Of a stretch of 64,000 nucleotides of DNA, positions 33,544-41,891 are shown piece after piece. The number at the start of each line of letters is the position of its first letter. The stretch's first letter is position 1. A model generated the notes under the pieces. That model worked only from the letters and a program-made list of their open reading frames with translations, was not told the origin of the DNA and did no database searches. The translations under genes and the position numbers were made by a program. Origin of the DNA: Nocardioides bizhenqiangii (GTDB lineage Bacteria > Actinomycetota > Actinomycetes > Propionibacteriales > Nocardioidaceae); the NCBI RefSeq assembly GCF_034661235.1, contig NZ_CP141059.1, positions 310,001 to 374,000 of the forward strand. The letters run 5' to 3'.

Positions 33544-33606
33544 GGTCGAGTGCGCCCGCGGGCGAGGTACGAGCCCGCGACGGCGTCTATCGAGACCCGG
33601 TGAGAC
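33544..33606. repeat. Interspersed repeat with GAGGTACGA hairpin
   Basis: CGCGGGC-GAGGTACGA-GCCCGCG (33557-33579) has a perfect 7-bp stem, followed by CTATCGAGACCCGGTGAGACG. It is a member of the covarying hairpin family and lies in the 276-bp gap between the BldC-like gene and bS22. Confidence 0.7.
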
Positions 33607-33659
33607 GAAAGCCGACCGCGACCACTCCGATGGGATGTTCCTCTCATCGTCGCTCGTGA

Positions 33660-33690
33660 TTGTCCGGACGCTCTCCACGGCGGATAGGCT
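33660..33690 (+). promoter_or_regulatory. Putative promoter of the bS22 gene
   Basis: TTGTCC (33660-33665) and TAGGCT (33685-33690) are 19 bp apart. The transcript would carry a leader of about 75 nt, with GGAGAGG as ribosome binding site before GTG 33774. Confidence 0.45.
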
Positions 33691-33773
33691 GTTCCAGTCG
33701 TCCGGCCACCGCCGGTCCGGCGGTAGTCGAATGGCCGGGCCATCCGGGCCCGGTGTTGTCGGAGAGGTTCCAC

Positions 33774-33875
33774 GTGGGTTCTGTCATCAAGAAGCGGCGC
33801 AAGCGCATGGCGAAGAAGAAGCACCGCAAGCTGCTCAAGAAGACGCGGGTGCAGCGCCGCAAGCTCGGCAAGTGA
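33774..33875 (+). CDS. 30S ribosomal protein bS22 (AURKAIN/Cox24 domain)
   Basis: A 33-residue, very basic protein, [20 protein letters not shown] followed by [13 protein letters not shown]. It is the tiny actinobacterial small-subunit protein seen near the decoding centre in mycobacterial ribosome structures. GTG 33774 has GGAGAGG seven bases upstream. It is too short for many gene finders. Confidence 0.93.
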   Translation: MGSVIKKRRKRMAKKKHRKLLKKTRVQRRKLGK

Positions 33876-33907
33876 CCCGTCCCTAGCTGACGTCGGGAGT
33901 CGTGGGT

Positions 33908-34966
33908 ATGAGCGGTCGTACCGTCCTGGTCACGGGTGTCTCCCGCGACCTCGGCCGCACCTGCGCCCGATCCCTGGCGAGCGACCCGTCCGTCGACCGG
34001 GTGATCGGCGTCGACGTGATGCCGCCGCGCGGTGACATCGGCGACGTCCAGTTCGTCCGGGCCGACATCCGCAACCCGGTGATCGCCAAGGTGATCGCCC
34101 GGGAGGACGTCGACACCGTCGTCCACATGAGCGTCATCGCCACCCCCGGCAGTGCCGGCGCGCGCGGCACGATGAAGGAGCTCAACGTCATCGGCACCAT
34201 GCAGCTCCTCGCTGCGTGCCAGAAGGCGGAGTCGCTGCGCACGCTGGTCGTGAAGTCGACGACCACCGTCTACGGCGCCAGCAACCGCGACCCCGCGATG
34301 TTCACCGAGGACCTCGAGCCACGCCGCGCCGCTCGCAGCGGCTACGCCAAGGACGTCGCCGAGGTCGAGGCCTATGTCCGCGGGTTCGCCCGCCGGCGTC
34401 CCGACGTCACCGTGACGACGCTGCGGTGCGCCAACGTGATCGGCCCGCGCGTGGTCAGCCCGGTCACGTCGTACTTCCGGCTGCCGGTGATCCCGACCGT
34501 GCTCGGTTTCGACCCGCGCCTCCAGTTCCTCCACGAGTCCGACCTCAACCGCGTGCTCCGCCACGCCGTGATGGCCGGCGTCCACGGGACGTTCAACGTC
34601 GCCGGCGACGGCGTCCTGATGCTGTCGCAGGCCCTGCGCCGGCTGCAGCGGCCCGGAGTCCCGCTGCCGGGCGTCGCGTTCGGTGGCCTCGGGTCCGCGC
34701 TGCGCTCGGCCAGGTTCGCCGACCTGTCGCCCGAGCTGGTCGCCTTCCTCACCTACGGCCGCGGCGTCGACACGACGCGGATGCGCACCGAGCTCGGCTT
34801 CGAGCCCCGTTACTCCACCGCCGAGGCGTTCGGTGAGTTCGCCTCCACCCTGCCGCCGACCGGCGGTCGCACCGAGCGGGTGCTCGCCGCGGTCGCCGAG
34901 CGGCTGCCCGAGGTCGCCGACGACCGCGCGCCCGCCCTGACTCTCGCCGGAGGCAGCGATGGGTGA
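33908..34966 (+). CDS. NAD-dependent epimerase/dehydratase-family (SDR) protein
   Basis: 352 residues with an N-terminal Rossmann motif VLVTGVSRDLGRTCARSLA, an acidic residue after strand 2 (GVDVMPP), VHMSV and KSTTTVYGAS. The catalytic YxxxK is not clearly conserved: the expected place reads SGYAKDVAEVE, so it may be an atypical SDR that binds rather than converts a nucleotide sugar or lipid. GTG 33902 is an alternative start. It overlaps the acyltransferase gene by 8 bases; the pair is conserved beside bS22 in actinobacteria. Confidence 0.88.
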   Translation: MSGRTVLVTGVSRDLGRTCARSLASDPSVDRVIGVDVMPPRGDIGDVQFVRADIRNPVIAKVIAREDVDTVVHMSVIATPGSAGARGTMKELNVIGTMQLLAACQKAESLRTLVVKSTTTVYGASNRDPAMFTEDLEPRRAARSGYAKDVAEVEAYVRGFARRRPDVTVTTLRCANVIGPRVVSPVTSYFRLPVIPTVLGFDPRLQFLHESDLNRVLRHAVMAGVHGTFNVAGDGVLMLSQALRRLQRPGVPLPGVAFGGLGSALRSARFADLSPELVAFLTYGRGVDTTRMRTELGFEPRYSTAEAFGEFASTLPPTGGRTERVLAAVAERLPEVADDRAPALTLAGGSDG

Positions 34967-36155
34967 CGCCGAGATCATCCCGATCGGCACCCGCGGCCGG
35001 CCCGGCCGGGGCACGGGCACCCGCCCGTCCGCAGCCGCCCGCACCCTGGCGGGCAAGTCGCGCGCTCCGAAGTCCGAGGCCCGTCCCGACCCGCCGGAGG
35101 CGGAGGCCGTCCGGACCGAGGAGTCCGGCACGCAGCCGCCCGTCGCGGAGCAGCCGGCGACCGAGCCCGTGATCCCGCTCCTGGGTGAGGACGTTCTGCC
35201 CCTCGCCACCGACTCCGAAGCGCTCGCTCCGCGCCTCGCGGTCACCCAGCGCGAGGGACCGGGCATCCCCGTCGGCGACCTGCTGGCGGCGTTCCAGGTG
35301 GCCGCCCGCGAGGTCTTCGGCGAGCAGTGGGAGACCCAGCTCGCCCACTTCCTGGCGTTCCTCCGCCGGCGCCTCACCGGGGACTACGTCGTCGACGAGT
35401 TCGGCTTCGACCCCGAGATCACCGAGCGGTTCTTCCTCGCCGCGGTGCGACCGATCGCCGAGAAGTGGTTCCGCATCGAGGTCCGCGGCGCTGAGAACAT
35501 CCCCACCGACGGCGGCGCGCTGATCGTCTCCAACCACTCCGGCACCATCCCGGTCGACGCGCTGATGACCATGGTGTCGGTCCACGACCACACCGACCGC
35601 TACCTGCGCGCGCTCGGTGCCGACCTGGTGTTCAGGCTTCCGTTCGTCGGCACGGTGGCTCGCAAGGGCGGCGCCACCCTGGCCTGCAGCGAGGACGCCG
35701 AGCGGATGCTCGCCGCCGGTGAGCTGGTCGGCGTGTGGCCCGAGGGCTTCAAGGGCATCGGCAAGCCCTACTCGCAGCGTTACAAGCTGCAGCGGTTCGG
35801 TCGCGGGGGCTTCGTGTCCGCCGCGCTGCGCACCCAGGTGCCGATCATCCCGCTGTCGGTCGTCGGTGCCGAGGAGATCTACCCCCTCGTCGGCAACGTG
35901 CCTGCCCTGGCGCGGCTCCTCGGCGTGCCCTACATCCCGATCACGCCGCTGTTCCCGCTGCTCGGCCCGCTCGGCCTGGTGCCGCTCCCGTCGAAGTGGC
36001 TGCTGGAGTTCGGCGAGCCGATCCGGACCGACGAGTACGACGAGGGCGCCGCCGAGGACCCGATGCTCGTCTTCAACGTCACCGACCAGGTGCGGGAGAC
36101 GATCCAGCAGACGCTCTACAGCCTGCTGATGCAGCGCGACTCGGTCTTCCGCTGA
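34959..36155 (+). CDS. 1-acyl-glycerol-3-phosphate acyltransferase-like protein (PlsC family)
   Basis: 398 residues. The N-terminal 100 residues are Pro/Arg/Glu-rich and probably disordered. The acyltransferase domain shows the H-X4-D box (SNHSGTIPVD), a glycerol-phosphate site with GVWPEGFKG, and PIIPLSVVGAEE. It would acylate a lysophospholipid or related acceptor at the membrane. It overlaps the SDR gene, so both likely work on the same lipid or envelope precursor. Confidence 0.88.
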   Translation: MGDAEIIPIGTRGRPGRGTGTRPSAAARTLAGKSRAPKSEARPDPPEAEAVRTEESGTQPPVAEQPATEPVIPLLGEDVLPLATDSEALAPRLAVTQREGPGIPVGDLLAAFQVAAREVFGEQWETQLAHFLAFLRRRLTGDYVVDEFGFDPEITERFFLAAVRPIAEKWFRIEVRGAENIPTDGGALIVSNHSGTIPVDALMTMVSVHDHTDRYLRALGADLVFRLPFVGTVARKGGATLACSEDAERMLAAGELVGVWPEGFKGIGKPYSQRYKLQRFGRGGFVSAALRTQVPIIPLSVVGAEEIYPLVGNVPALARLLGVPYIPITPLFPLLGPLGLVPLPSKWLLEFGEPIRTDEYDEGAAEDPMLVFNVTDQVRETIQQTLYSLLMQRDSVFR

Positions 36156-36191
36156 ATCCGGTCGGCGATCGGCCGGGCTGTTCTGTGCCGG

Positions 36192-37352
36192 CTACTTGGT
36201 GCCGAGAAGTCCGTCGACCAGCCCGCCGACGCCGCTGACGACGCCGCTGATCACCTCGACGGGGTCGACCACGCCGGGCTCGTCGCCGTTGAGGTCGTCC
36301 TTGATCTTGTCGCCGAGGTCCTTGATCGGGGTCTTCGGGCCGTCGGTGTCAGGGGGGTCGACGCCGGGCACCTCGGTGCCGGGGTCGGTGTCCGTAGCAG
36401 TCTCGTCGTCGATGCCGCCGGTGTCTTCCTGCCGCTGCTTCGGCTCCTTGTCGAGCTGCCCGGCGAGCTCCTCGACCCGTCGGATGTCCACCGAGAGGCC
36501 GGTGGGCGCCGCACTGAGGAGGCCGTTGAGGTCGGAGACCGACGCGGCCGACCGGGTGGCGAACTCGGGGAGCTCGGTCACCGGTCCGTCGCCGCAGGTG
36601 GGGCAGACCTGGAAGGCAGCCGAGTCGGCCTGGAGCACCGACTGCGCTGCGGTGATCAGCGCCGGCCGGGCGTCGGCGGGCACGACCTCACCGAGCGCGT
36701 CGAGGTCGTCCATCGAGTCGTTCGCGAACGACCGCAGGTCGCCGATGGCGTCCTGGTCGCCGGTGGTCGTGTAGTCGTCGAGCGCCAGCTCGGCGGCCTG
36801 GTTGGACTGGTCCGTGAAGTCCTGCAGGGTCTCGGCGACGGTGTCGGCGTCGGCGCCCTCGGCCGTCAGCTGCTCGGCCTCCTGGAGCCGCCGCTGTGCG
36901 TGTGCGATCAGCGTCTGCGCCTTGGCCGTGTCGTCGGACTGCAGGTTGGTCTGGGCGTTCTCGATGGCCCGCTTGACCGGGTAGAGCACCTCACCCGGCA
37001 GCGCAGCCTGGGACGCCATCGCCATCGACCCGGTGGCCGCGACGATGGCGAAGCCGCCGAGCAGGGTCGCGGCGCGCCGCTCGCGGGCGCCACTGCGCTG
37101 GCGAGGAGTGAGCCGGAGTCGCAGCTCGTCGTCGACGACCGGGCGCGCCATCCGAGCCGCTTCCACGACCAGCTGGCTGCGGAGCTCGGAGACGAAGTCG
37201 GGTCGGGCGGAGACCTCGGGCATCGAGCGGAGGGAACCGACCAGGTCGAGCAGCTCGGCATCCTGCGTCGCCTTGACCTGCGCGCGGGCAGGGGCGGACA
37301 CCAGCGCGTCGAATTCCTCGGCGCGGCGTCTGTTCCCGAACGCCCTGGTCAT
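36192..37352 (-). CDS. DUF5667 membrane protein, likely RsbN-like anti-sigma factor
   Basis: About 386 residues. A cytoplasmic N-terminal part (about 1-95) with LVGSLRSMPEVSARPDF resembles the region that binds BldN in streptomycete RsbN. One membrane helix follows (about 100-120, LLGGFAIVAATGSMAMAS), then the extracytoplasmic DUF5667 helical domain with GEVLYPVKRAIENAQ and a long Asp/Pro/Thr-rich tail. Start chosen at 37352 (GAGGA upstream); TTG 37385 would fall at the predicted transcription start. It lies downstream of the BldN-like gene, as rsbN does. Confidence 0.85.
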   Translation of the reverse strand: MTRAFGNRRRAEEFDALVSAPARAQVKATQDAELLDLVGSLRSMPEVSARPDFVSELRSQLVVEAARMARPVVDDELRLRLTPRQRSGARERRAATLLGGFAIVAATGSMAMASQAALPGEVLYPVKRAIENAQTNLQSDDTAKAQTLIAHAQRRLQEAEQLTAEGADADTVAETLQDFTDQSNQAAELALDDYTTTGDQDAIGDLRSFANDSMDDLDALGEVVPADARPALITAAQSVLQADSAAFQVCPTCGDGPVTELPEFATRSAASVSDLNGLLSAAPTGLSVDIRRVEELAGQLDKEPKQRQEDTGGIDDETATDTDPGTEVPGVDPPDTDGPKTPIKDLGDKIKDDLNGDEPGVVDPVEVISGVVSGVGGLVDGLLGTK

Positions 37353-37389
37353 GCCTGCCATCCTCGGTCGATTTGATGCTTCCAATCGG

Positions 37390-37418
37390 TGAACGACCGC
37401 GCGGGAGCGTTGGTTACG
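37390..37418 (-). promoter_or_regulatory. BldN-type promoter for the DUF5667/RsbN-like gene
   Basis: On the - strand CGTAAC (37418-37413) and CGTTCA (37395-37390) are separated by 17 bases. The published streptomycete sigma-BldN consensus is, from memory, CGTAAC-N16-CGTTGA. The fit implies that the neighbouring sigma factor drives its own anti-sigma factor. Confidence 0.55.
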
Positions 37419-37452
37419 CGTGATCGGATGTGACCTGCGTAATCCGTGGTGA

Positions 37453-37466
37453 CTATGTCGACATAG
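37453..37466. promoter_or_regulatory. Perfect 14-bp palindrome between the sigma and DUF5667 genes
   Basis: CTATGTCGACATAG is an exact dyad, 35 bases upstream of the predicted BldN-type promoter on the - strand and 28 bases beyond the sigma-factor stop. A regulator binding site is likely; which regulator is unknown. Confidence 0.5.
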
Positions 37467-37494
37467 CCCGAAGGGGTCATTGCCAGGAGGACCG

Positions 37495-38292
37495 TCATCG
37501 CAGGCCCTCCGGCATCAGCTTGGCGAGGTTGCGGACGCCCCGCAGCTGCAGCTGCTTGATCGCTCCCTCGCTCCGGCCCAGCACCTGCGCCGTCTCGGCG
37601 ATGCTCATGCCCTGGAGGAAGCGCATCACCAGACAGTCCTTCTGCTCGTTGGGCAGCTCGGTGAGCGCCTCGAGGAGGATCTCGTTGGTGAGGCTCGCCA
37701 GGACCGCGGTCTCGGGCCCGTCGGTCGTGTCGTCGTGCTGGCCCATGTCCTCGGTCGTCATCTCGAGGCGGGTGCGACCAGCCTTGAAGTGGTCGGTGGC
37801 GAGGTTGCGGGCGATCGTCATCAGCCAGGCGCCGAAGTCCTTGCCCTGCCAGCGGAAGGACGCCATGTTGCGCAGAGCGCGGAAGAAGGTCTCCGAGGTC
37901 AGGTCCTCGGCCACCACGACCGACCGGGTGCGGTAGTAGAGAAAGCGGTAGATCGACGGCTGGTAATGGTCGTAGAGCAGGCCGAACGCGTCGGCGTCGC
38001 CGCCGCGGGCGAGCTCCACCAGGCCGATCAGGCGCTCCCGCGCCTCGGGGGAGTCCTCCGACGAGGCGGCGAGGCGGGCGTCGCCGTAGCCGGACCCCAC
38101 GCTCGAGTCGGCCGCGTAGCTGCCTCCGTCGACCTCGCTCAGCAGCCAGCCGTACGACGACGGGCCCGCGGCACCGAGCCGGGATCCGCCGCCCGCGATG
38201 GCGAGACCGGGGGCCGCCGGCGGCTGCAGAGCGGCGAGGACGGCAGCGCGCAAGGCCGCGAAGCCGCGCGTGATGTCCTCGTCCCGGCCCAC
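37495..38292 (-). CDS. BldN-like ECF sigma factor
   Basis: 265 residues. Region 2 (DHYQPSIYRFLYYRTRSVVVAEDLTS, about 108-133, and FRWQGKDFGAWLMTIARN) and region 4 (LTELPNEQKDCLVMRFLQGM, SIAETAQVLGRSEGAIKQLQ) are clear. An N-terminal extension of about 85 residues precedes region 2, as in Streptomyces BldN, where it is removed by processing. GTG 38292 has GGGAGGG six bases upstream. In Streptomyces BldN governs aerial development; here the targets are unknown. Confidence 0.9.
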   Translation of the reverse strand: MGRDEDITRGFAALRAAVLAALQPPAAPGLAIAGGGSRLGAAGPSSYGWLLSEVDGGSYAADSSVGSGYGDARLAASSEDSPEARERLIGLVELARGGDADAFGLLYDHYQPSIYRFLYYRTRSVVVAEDLTSETFFRALRNMASFRWQGKDFGAWLMTIARNLATDHFKAGRTRLEMTTEDMGQHDDTTDGPETAVLASLTNEILLEALTELPNEQKDCLVMRFLQGMSIAETAQVLGRSEGAIKQLQLRGVRNLAKLMPEGLR

Positions 38293-38325
38293 TGGTTTCC
38301 CTCCCAGGTTGACGCCCCTCAGGGG

Positions 38326-38353
38326 ATCTTAGGGGGGATCGTGCCCATGTGAA
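38326..38353 (-). promoter_or_regulatory. Promoter of the BldN-like gene
   Basis: On the - strand TTCACA (38353-38348) and TAAGAT (38331-38326) are 16 bp apart, giving a leader of about 27 nt with the GGGAGGG site. The area between here and the HAD-IB stop also holds a small hairpin, CAGGG/CCCTG at 38363-38379, that may terminate the upstream gene. Confidence 0.5.
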
Positions 38354-38404
38354 ACCTGAACGCAGGGACTGGACCCCTGTAATCGGATCTGAACACGTTT
38401 CGGA

Positions 38405-39292
38405 TCAGCGCAGGCGGCGGCGTACCCGGTTGCGGACAACCACGCCGGCGAGCGCCGCACCGGATGCGGCCGACCCGATCACGAGCCCGGCGCGAGCGGC
38501 CTTCCGGCCGGTCCGGTAGTCCCGGATGCGCCAGCCCTGGGCACGCGCGTGCGCGCGCAGCCTCGGGTCGGGATTGATGGCGCACGGGTCTCCGACCAGG
38601 CTCAGCATGGGCAGGTCGTTGTAGGAGTCGGAGTACGCCGAGCACTGGCCCAGGTCGAGTCCTTCCCGCTCGGCGAGCGCCCGGATCGCCTCGGCCTTCG
38701 CGGGACCGTGGAGCATGTCGCCCACCAGCCGGCCCGTGTAGACGCCGTCGACGTGCTCGGCAACCGTGCCCATCGCGCCGGTCAGGCCGAGCCGGCGGGC
38801 GATCACCTGCGCGATCTCGATCGGAGCGGCGGTGACCAGCCACACCCGCTGACCCTCGTCGAGGTGCAGCTGGGCCAGGGCGCGGGTCCCGGGCCAGATC
38901 CGGTGCGCCATCGCCTCGTCGAAGATCTCCTCGCCGAGCTCCTCCAGTTCGGCGACGGTGTGGCCGGCGATGAACGCGAGGGCCGAGTTGCGGGCGTCGG
39001 CGACGTGCTCGGGATCCTCGATGCCCGCGATCCTGAAGTAGGCCTGCTTGTAGGCGGCACCGACCAGGTCGCGGGTGGTGAAGAACTTCCGACGGTAGAG
39101 ACCACGGGCGAGGTGGAAGATGCTCGCCCCCTGCATCACCGTGTTGTCCACGTCGAAGAACGCCGCGGCCTGGGTGTCCGCGGGCAGGGAGAGGGCCGTC
39201 TCGACCTCGGCAGCCGCTGCGGCGGCCTCCCCCGCCAGCTTGGAGCGCTGCTTCAGGTTGAGCCGCTTGGTGCGGTCGGAAGGCGCTGCCAT
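38405..39292 (-). CDS. HAD-IB family phosphatase (SerB-like)
   Basis: 295 residues. HAD motifs: [11 protein letters not shown] near residue 45, [16 protein letters not shown] (motif II with Thr), Lys in GPAKAEAI and [11 protein letters not shown] (motif IV). The C-terminal 30 residues are hydrophobic then very basic ([18 protein letters not shown] then RNRVRRRLR), suggesting membrane attachment. Family members dephosphorylate phosphoserine or lipid phosphates. TAGGCT six nt before the ATG points to a leaderless mRNA. Confidence 0.9.
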   Translation of the reverse strand: MAAPSDRTKRLNLKQRSKLAGEAAAAAAEVETALSLPADTQAAAFFDVDNTVMQGASIFHLARGLYRRKFFTTRDLVGAAYKQAYFRIAGIEDPEHVADARNSALAFIAGHTVAELEELGEEIFDEAMAHRIWPGTRALAQLHLDEGQRVWLVTAAPIEIAQVIARRLGLTGAMGTVAEHVDGVYTGRLVGDMLHGPAKAEAIRALAEREGLDLGQCSAYSDSYNDLPMLSLVGDPCAINPDPRLRAHARAQGWRIRDYRTGRKAARAGLVIGSAASGAALAGVVVRNRVRRRLR

Positions 39293-39381
39293 GACCGAAG
39301 CCTAGTGCGGCGGGGCCGGGGCATCCTGGCGAGTCGCCCGGCGACCATCACCACTGTCCGCGCCGACCGCGAGGCCCCGGC

Positions 39382-39473
39382 AGCGTGTCGCACCGCGGCG
39401 AAGCCGCACGGTGCGAAGGCCGCGGGCCGAGCGAAGCGATGGTCCGTGCGCCGAGCTCCGTCTGCGACACGCT
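39382..39473. repeat. 92-bp palindromic element upstream of the acyl-CoA synthetase gene
   Basis: Outer arms AGCGTGTCGCA (39382-39392) and TGCGACACGCT (39463-39473) are perfectly complementary. Inside are GCGGC-GAA-GCCGC and a segment with the 11-base core GAGCGAAGCGA (39429-39439) shared with the hairpin at 33491-33543. It ends about 19 bases before the -10 hexamer of the next gene, so it occupies the -35 region. Confidence 0.65.
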
Positions 39474-39491
39474 CGGCCAGATGGAACTGCG

Positions 39492-39497
39492 TAGGAT
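39492..39497 (+). promoter_or_regulatory. -10 hexamer of the acyl-CoA synthetase gene
   Basis: TAGGAT lies seven bases before ATG 39505, fitting a leaderless transcript, and it decides that start over ATG 39481. The -35 region is within or next to the 92-bp palindrome. Confidence 0.5.
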
Positions 39498-39504
39498 CGG
39501 GCCC

Positions 39505-41076
39505 ATGTCTGTCCCCGACGTGGCCGCCCTGGTGGCAACCGCGGCAGCCGAGTCGGGCGATCGGCTCGCGGTGGTCGAGGCAGGCGGCCGCGGCATGACG
39601 TGGTCCGACCTCGATGCCGAGGTGAGCCGGGTCGCGAGCGGTCTCGGTGCGGCCGGGATCGTCGCCGGTCACCGGGTGCTGCTGGCGATCGGGAACCGGA
39701 TGGAGTTCGTGACCGCCTACCTCGGCGTGCTGCGGGCGCAGGCGGTCGCCGTACCCGTCAACCCCGCCTCCACCAGGGGCGAGCTCACCCGGATGCTGGC
39801 CGACTCGGGTGCCCGGATGGCCATCGCCGATCCCGACACGGTCGGCGCGGTGCGCCAGGCCGTTGCCGCGGCCGGGAACGACGACGCCCGGCCGGTGCGG
39901 ACGGTCGTGGTCGGCGCGCCCGCGGAGGCCGACGAGCTGTCGTACGACGACCTCCGCGCGGCCGTGCCGCGCGAGGTCCCGCCGCTCCCCGACCCCGAGA
40001 AGCTCGCGGTGCTGCTCTACACCAGTGGCACCTCCGGCCTCCCACGTGCGGTGATGCTGACCCACCGGGCGCTGGTCGCCAACATCGAGCAGGTGGCGAC
40101 CCTCGAGCCGCCGATGATCCACAGCGACGACGTCGTCCTCGGCGTGCTGCCGTTGTTCCACGTCTACGGTCTCAACGCCGTGCTCGGCGGAGTGCTGAAG
40201 CACCGGGCCAAGCTGGTGCTCGCGGAGCGGTTCGACCCGGAAGGCACCCTCGACCTGATCGAGGACGAGGCGTGCAGCGTGGTGCCCGTCGCGCCGCCGG
40301 TCTTCGCCCACTGGCGCGGCGTCGATGCTCTCGAGGAACGGCTGGGGCCGGTACGGCTGGTCCTCTCGGGATCGGCGCCGCTGGCCGCCGACGTGATCGA
40401 CGAGTTCACCGACCGCACCGGGGTCCCGGTGCACCAGGGCTACGGCCTCACGGAGGCGGCACCGGTCGTCACCACCACCCTCCGGTCGGAGAAGTCCGAA
40501 CCCGGCTCGGTCGGCTCGCCGCTCGACGGCATCGAGCTGCGGCTGGTCGACGACGAGCGGATGCCGCTCAGCGGCGCCGACCTCAGCGACCCGGGCGAGA
40601 TCGAGATCCGCGGTGCCAACCTGTTCAGCGGCTACTGGCCCGACGGCGCCGACGGGCCCGACAGCGACGGCTGGTGGCCCACCGGTGACGTCGGCGTCCT
40701 CGACGCGGCCGGCGGCCTGCACCTGGTCGACCGGGTCAAGGAGTTGGTCATCGTCTCCGGCTTCAACGTCTATCCGACCGAGGTCGAGGCCGTGCTCCTC
40801 GAGGTCCCCGGCGTCGCCGAGGCTGCGGTCATCGGCACCGAGGACGAGTTCACCGGCGAGGCCGTCGTCGCGTACGTCGTACCGACCGATCCGGACGCCG
40901 ACCGCGACCGGCTGGCCGCCGCCGTCGACGCGCACTGCGGTGAGCGGTTGGCCCGGTTCAAGCGGCCGTCCCGCCTCGAGATCGTCGCCGAGCTGCCGCA
41001 CACCGGCACCGGGAAGGTGCAGAAGGGCCGGCTGCGGGGGCAGGAGCGACGCCGCGCCCTCGGGCTCATCGAGTGA
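39505..41076 (+). CDS. AMP-binding acyl-CoA synthetase (FadD-like)
   Basis: 523 residues. Activates a carboxylic acid as acyl-adenylate and then CoA thioester. Motifs: LLYTSGTSGLPRAVMLTH (P-loop, about 170-187), GYGLTEAAPV (A5), WWPTGDVGVLD (A7), RVKELVIVSGFNVYPTEVE (A8, hinge) and the catalytic Lys in GTGKVQKGRL near the C-terminus. Substrate not predictable. The glutaredoxin-like gene overlaps its stop. Confidence 0.93.
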   Translation: MSVPDVAALVATAAAESGDRLAVVEAGGRGMTWSDLDAEVSRVASGLGAAGIVAGHRVLLAIGNRMEFVTAYLGVLRAQAVAVPVNPASTRGELTRMLADSGARMAIADPDTVGAVRQAVAAAGNDDARPVRTVVVGAPAEADELSYDDLRAAVPREVPPLPDPEKLAVLLYTSGTSGLPRAVMLTHRALVANIEQVATLEPPMIHSDDVVLGVLPLFHVYGLNAVLGGVLKHRAKLVLAERFDPEGTLDLIEDEACSVVPVAPPVFAHWRGVDALEERLGPVRLVLSGSAPLAADVIDEFTDRTGVPVHQGYGLTEAAPVVTTTLRSEKSEPGSVGSPLDGIELRLVDDERMPLSGADLSDPGEIEIRGANLFSGYWPDGADGPDSDGWWPTGDVGVLDAAGGLHLVDRVKELVIVSGFNVYPTEVEAVLLEVPGVAEAAVIGTEDEFTGEAVVAYVVPTDPDADRDRLAAAVDAHCGERLARFKRPSRLEIVAELPHTGTGKVQKGRLRGQERRRALGLIE

Positions 41077-41324
41077 TGCACGACCCAGGAGCGCGGGTCA
41101 CCCTCTACTCGCGACCCGGCTGCCACCTGTGCGACGACGCGCGGGCGGTGATCACCGCGGTCTGCGCCGAGCTGGGCGAGGAGTACGTCGAGATCTCCAT
41201 CGACGACGATCCCGCGCTGCAGAGCCGGTTCGCCGAGGAGATCCCGGTGACCTTCGTCGACGGGCGTCAGCACGACTTCTGGCGGGTCGATCCGGCGCGC
41301 CTGCGGAGGGCCCTCGCCGGCTGA
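41073..41324 (+). CDS. Glutaredoxin-like (DUF836) protein
   Basis: 83 residues with a thioredoxin fold start, RVTLYSRPGCHLCDDARAV; the CHLC pair gives a redox site. The cis-Pro is seen in EEIPVTFVDG. It likely reduces disulfides or binds a cluster; partner unknown. GTG 41073 overlaps the synthetase stop (GTGA); ATG 41076 is also possible. This protein often precedes rex-hemA in actinobacteria; here an envelope glycosylation operon lies between. Confidence 0.88.
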   Translation: MMHDPGARVTLYSRPGCHLCDDARAVITAVCAELGEEYVEISIDDDPALQSRFAEEIPVTFVDGRQHDFWRVDPARLRRALAG

Positions 41325-41351
41325 GCCGCCCGTTCGTCTAGGGTCGCCCGC

Positions 41352-41891
41352 GTGATGGGGAAGGCGCGACGCATCGGGGCGCTCGCGGGGATCGGCCTGG
41401 TCATCGCCGTCCTCCTGCTGAGCCACCGCATCGGCCGCGCGGACCCGACCGGCGACTACCGCCCGGACCTCCCGCCGGACGCGCTGGCCACCGGCTGCTT
41501 CCCGCTGCCGGGCGGCGTCACCCTCGACTTCGGCTACCAGATCCGCCGCGACGGGGACGTCGAGGTGGACGGCGAGCTGCGCCGGCGCCTGTTCGGCCAG
41601 TACGACGAGATCGACGAGTCGGAAGCACTCGAGGTGATCGTCGCCGACTTCGTCGAGGCCGGTTTCGTCGCGTCCCGGCGGCCCGCGCCGTACGACGCCG
41701 TGCTCCGCAAGCCCGGTGCCGGCCGGGCCGACGTCGTCCGGGTGTCGGTCGAGCAGCTCTCCGGGATCGAGGAGGACACCCTCGTCCGCGGCACGTTCGA
41801 GCTCGACCTCCCGGTCGCGAAGGCCAGCCCCGACGCGCCGGCGGTCTGCAGCGACCCGAGGGCCACCAAGCGCTGGGACGACGAAGAATGA
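41352..41891 (+). CDS. Single-pass membrane hypothetical protein
   Basis: 179 residues. One N-terminal helix (about 8-24, IGALAGIGLVIAVLLLS) anchors an extracytoplasmic domain of about 145 residues with two Cys and no motif I recognise. TAGGGT seven nt before GTG 41352 supports a leaderless start; ATG one codon later is an alternative. Its stop overlaps the start of the polytopic protein (ATGA), so it heads the glycosylation operon and may be a partner of those proteins. Confidence 0.78.
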   Translation: MMGKARRIGALAGIGLVIAVLLLSHRIGRADPTGDYRPDLPPDALATGCFPLPGGVTLDFGYQIRRDGDVEVDGELRRRLFGQYDEIDESEALEVIVADFVEAGFVASRRPAPYDAVLRKPGAGRADVVRVSVEQLSGIEEDTLVRGTFELDLPVAKASPDAPAVCSDPRATKRWDDEE

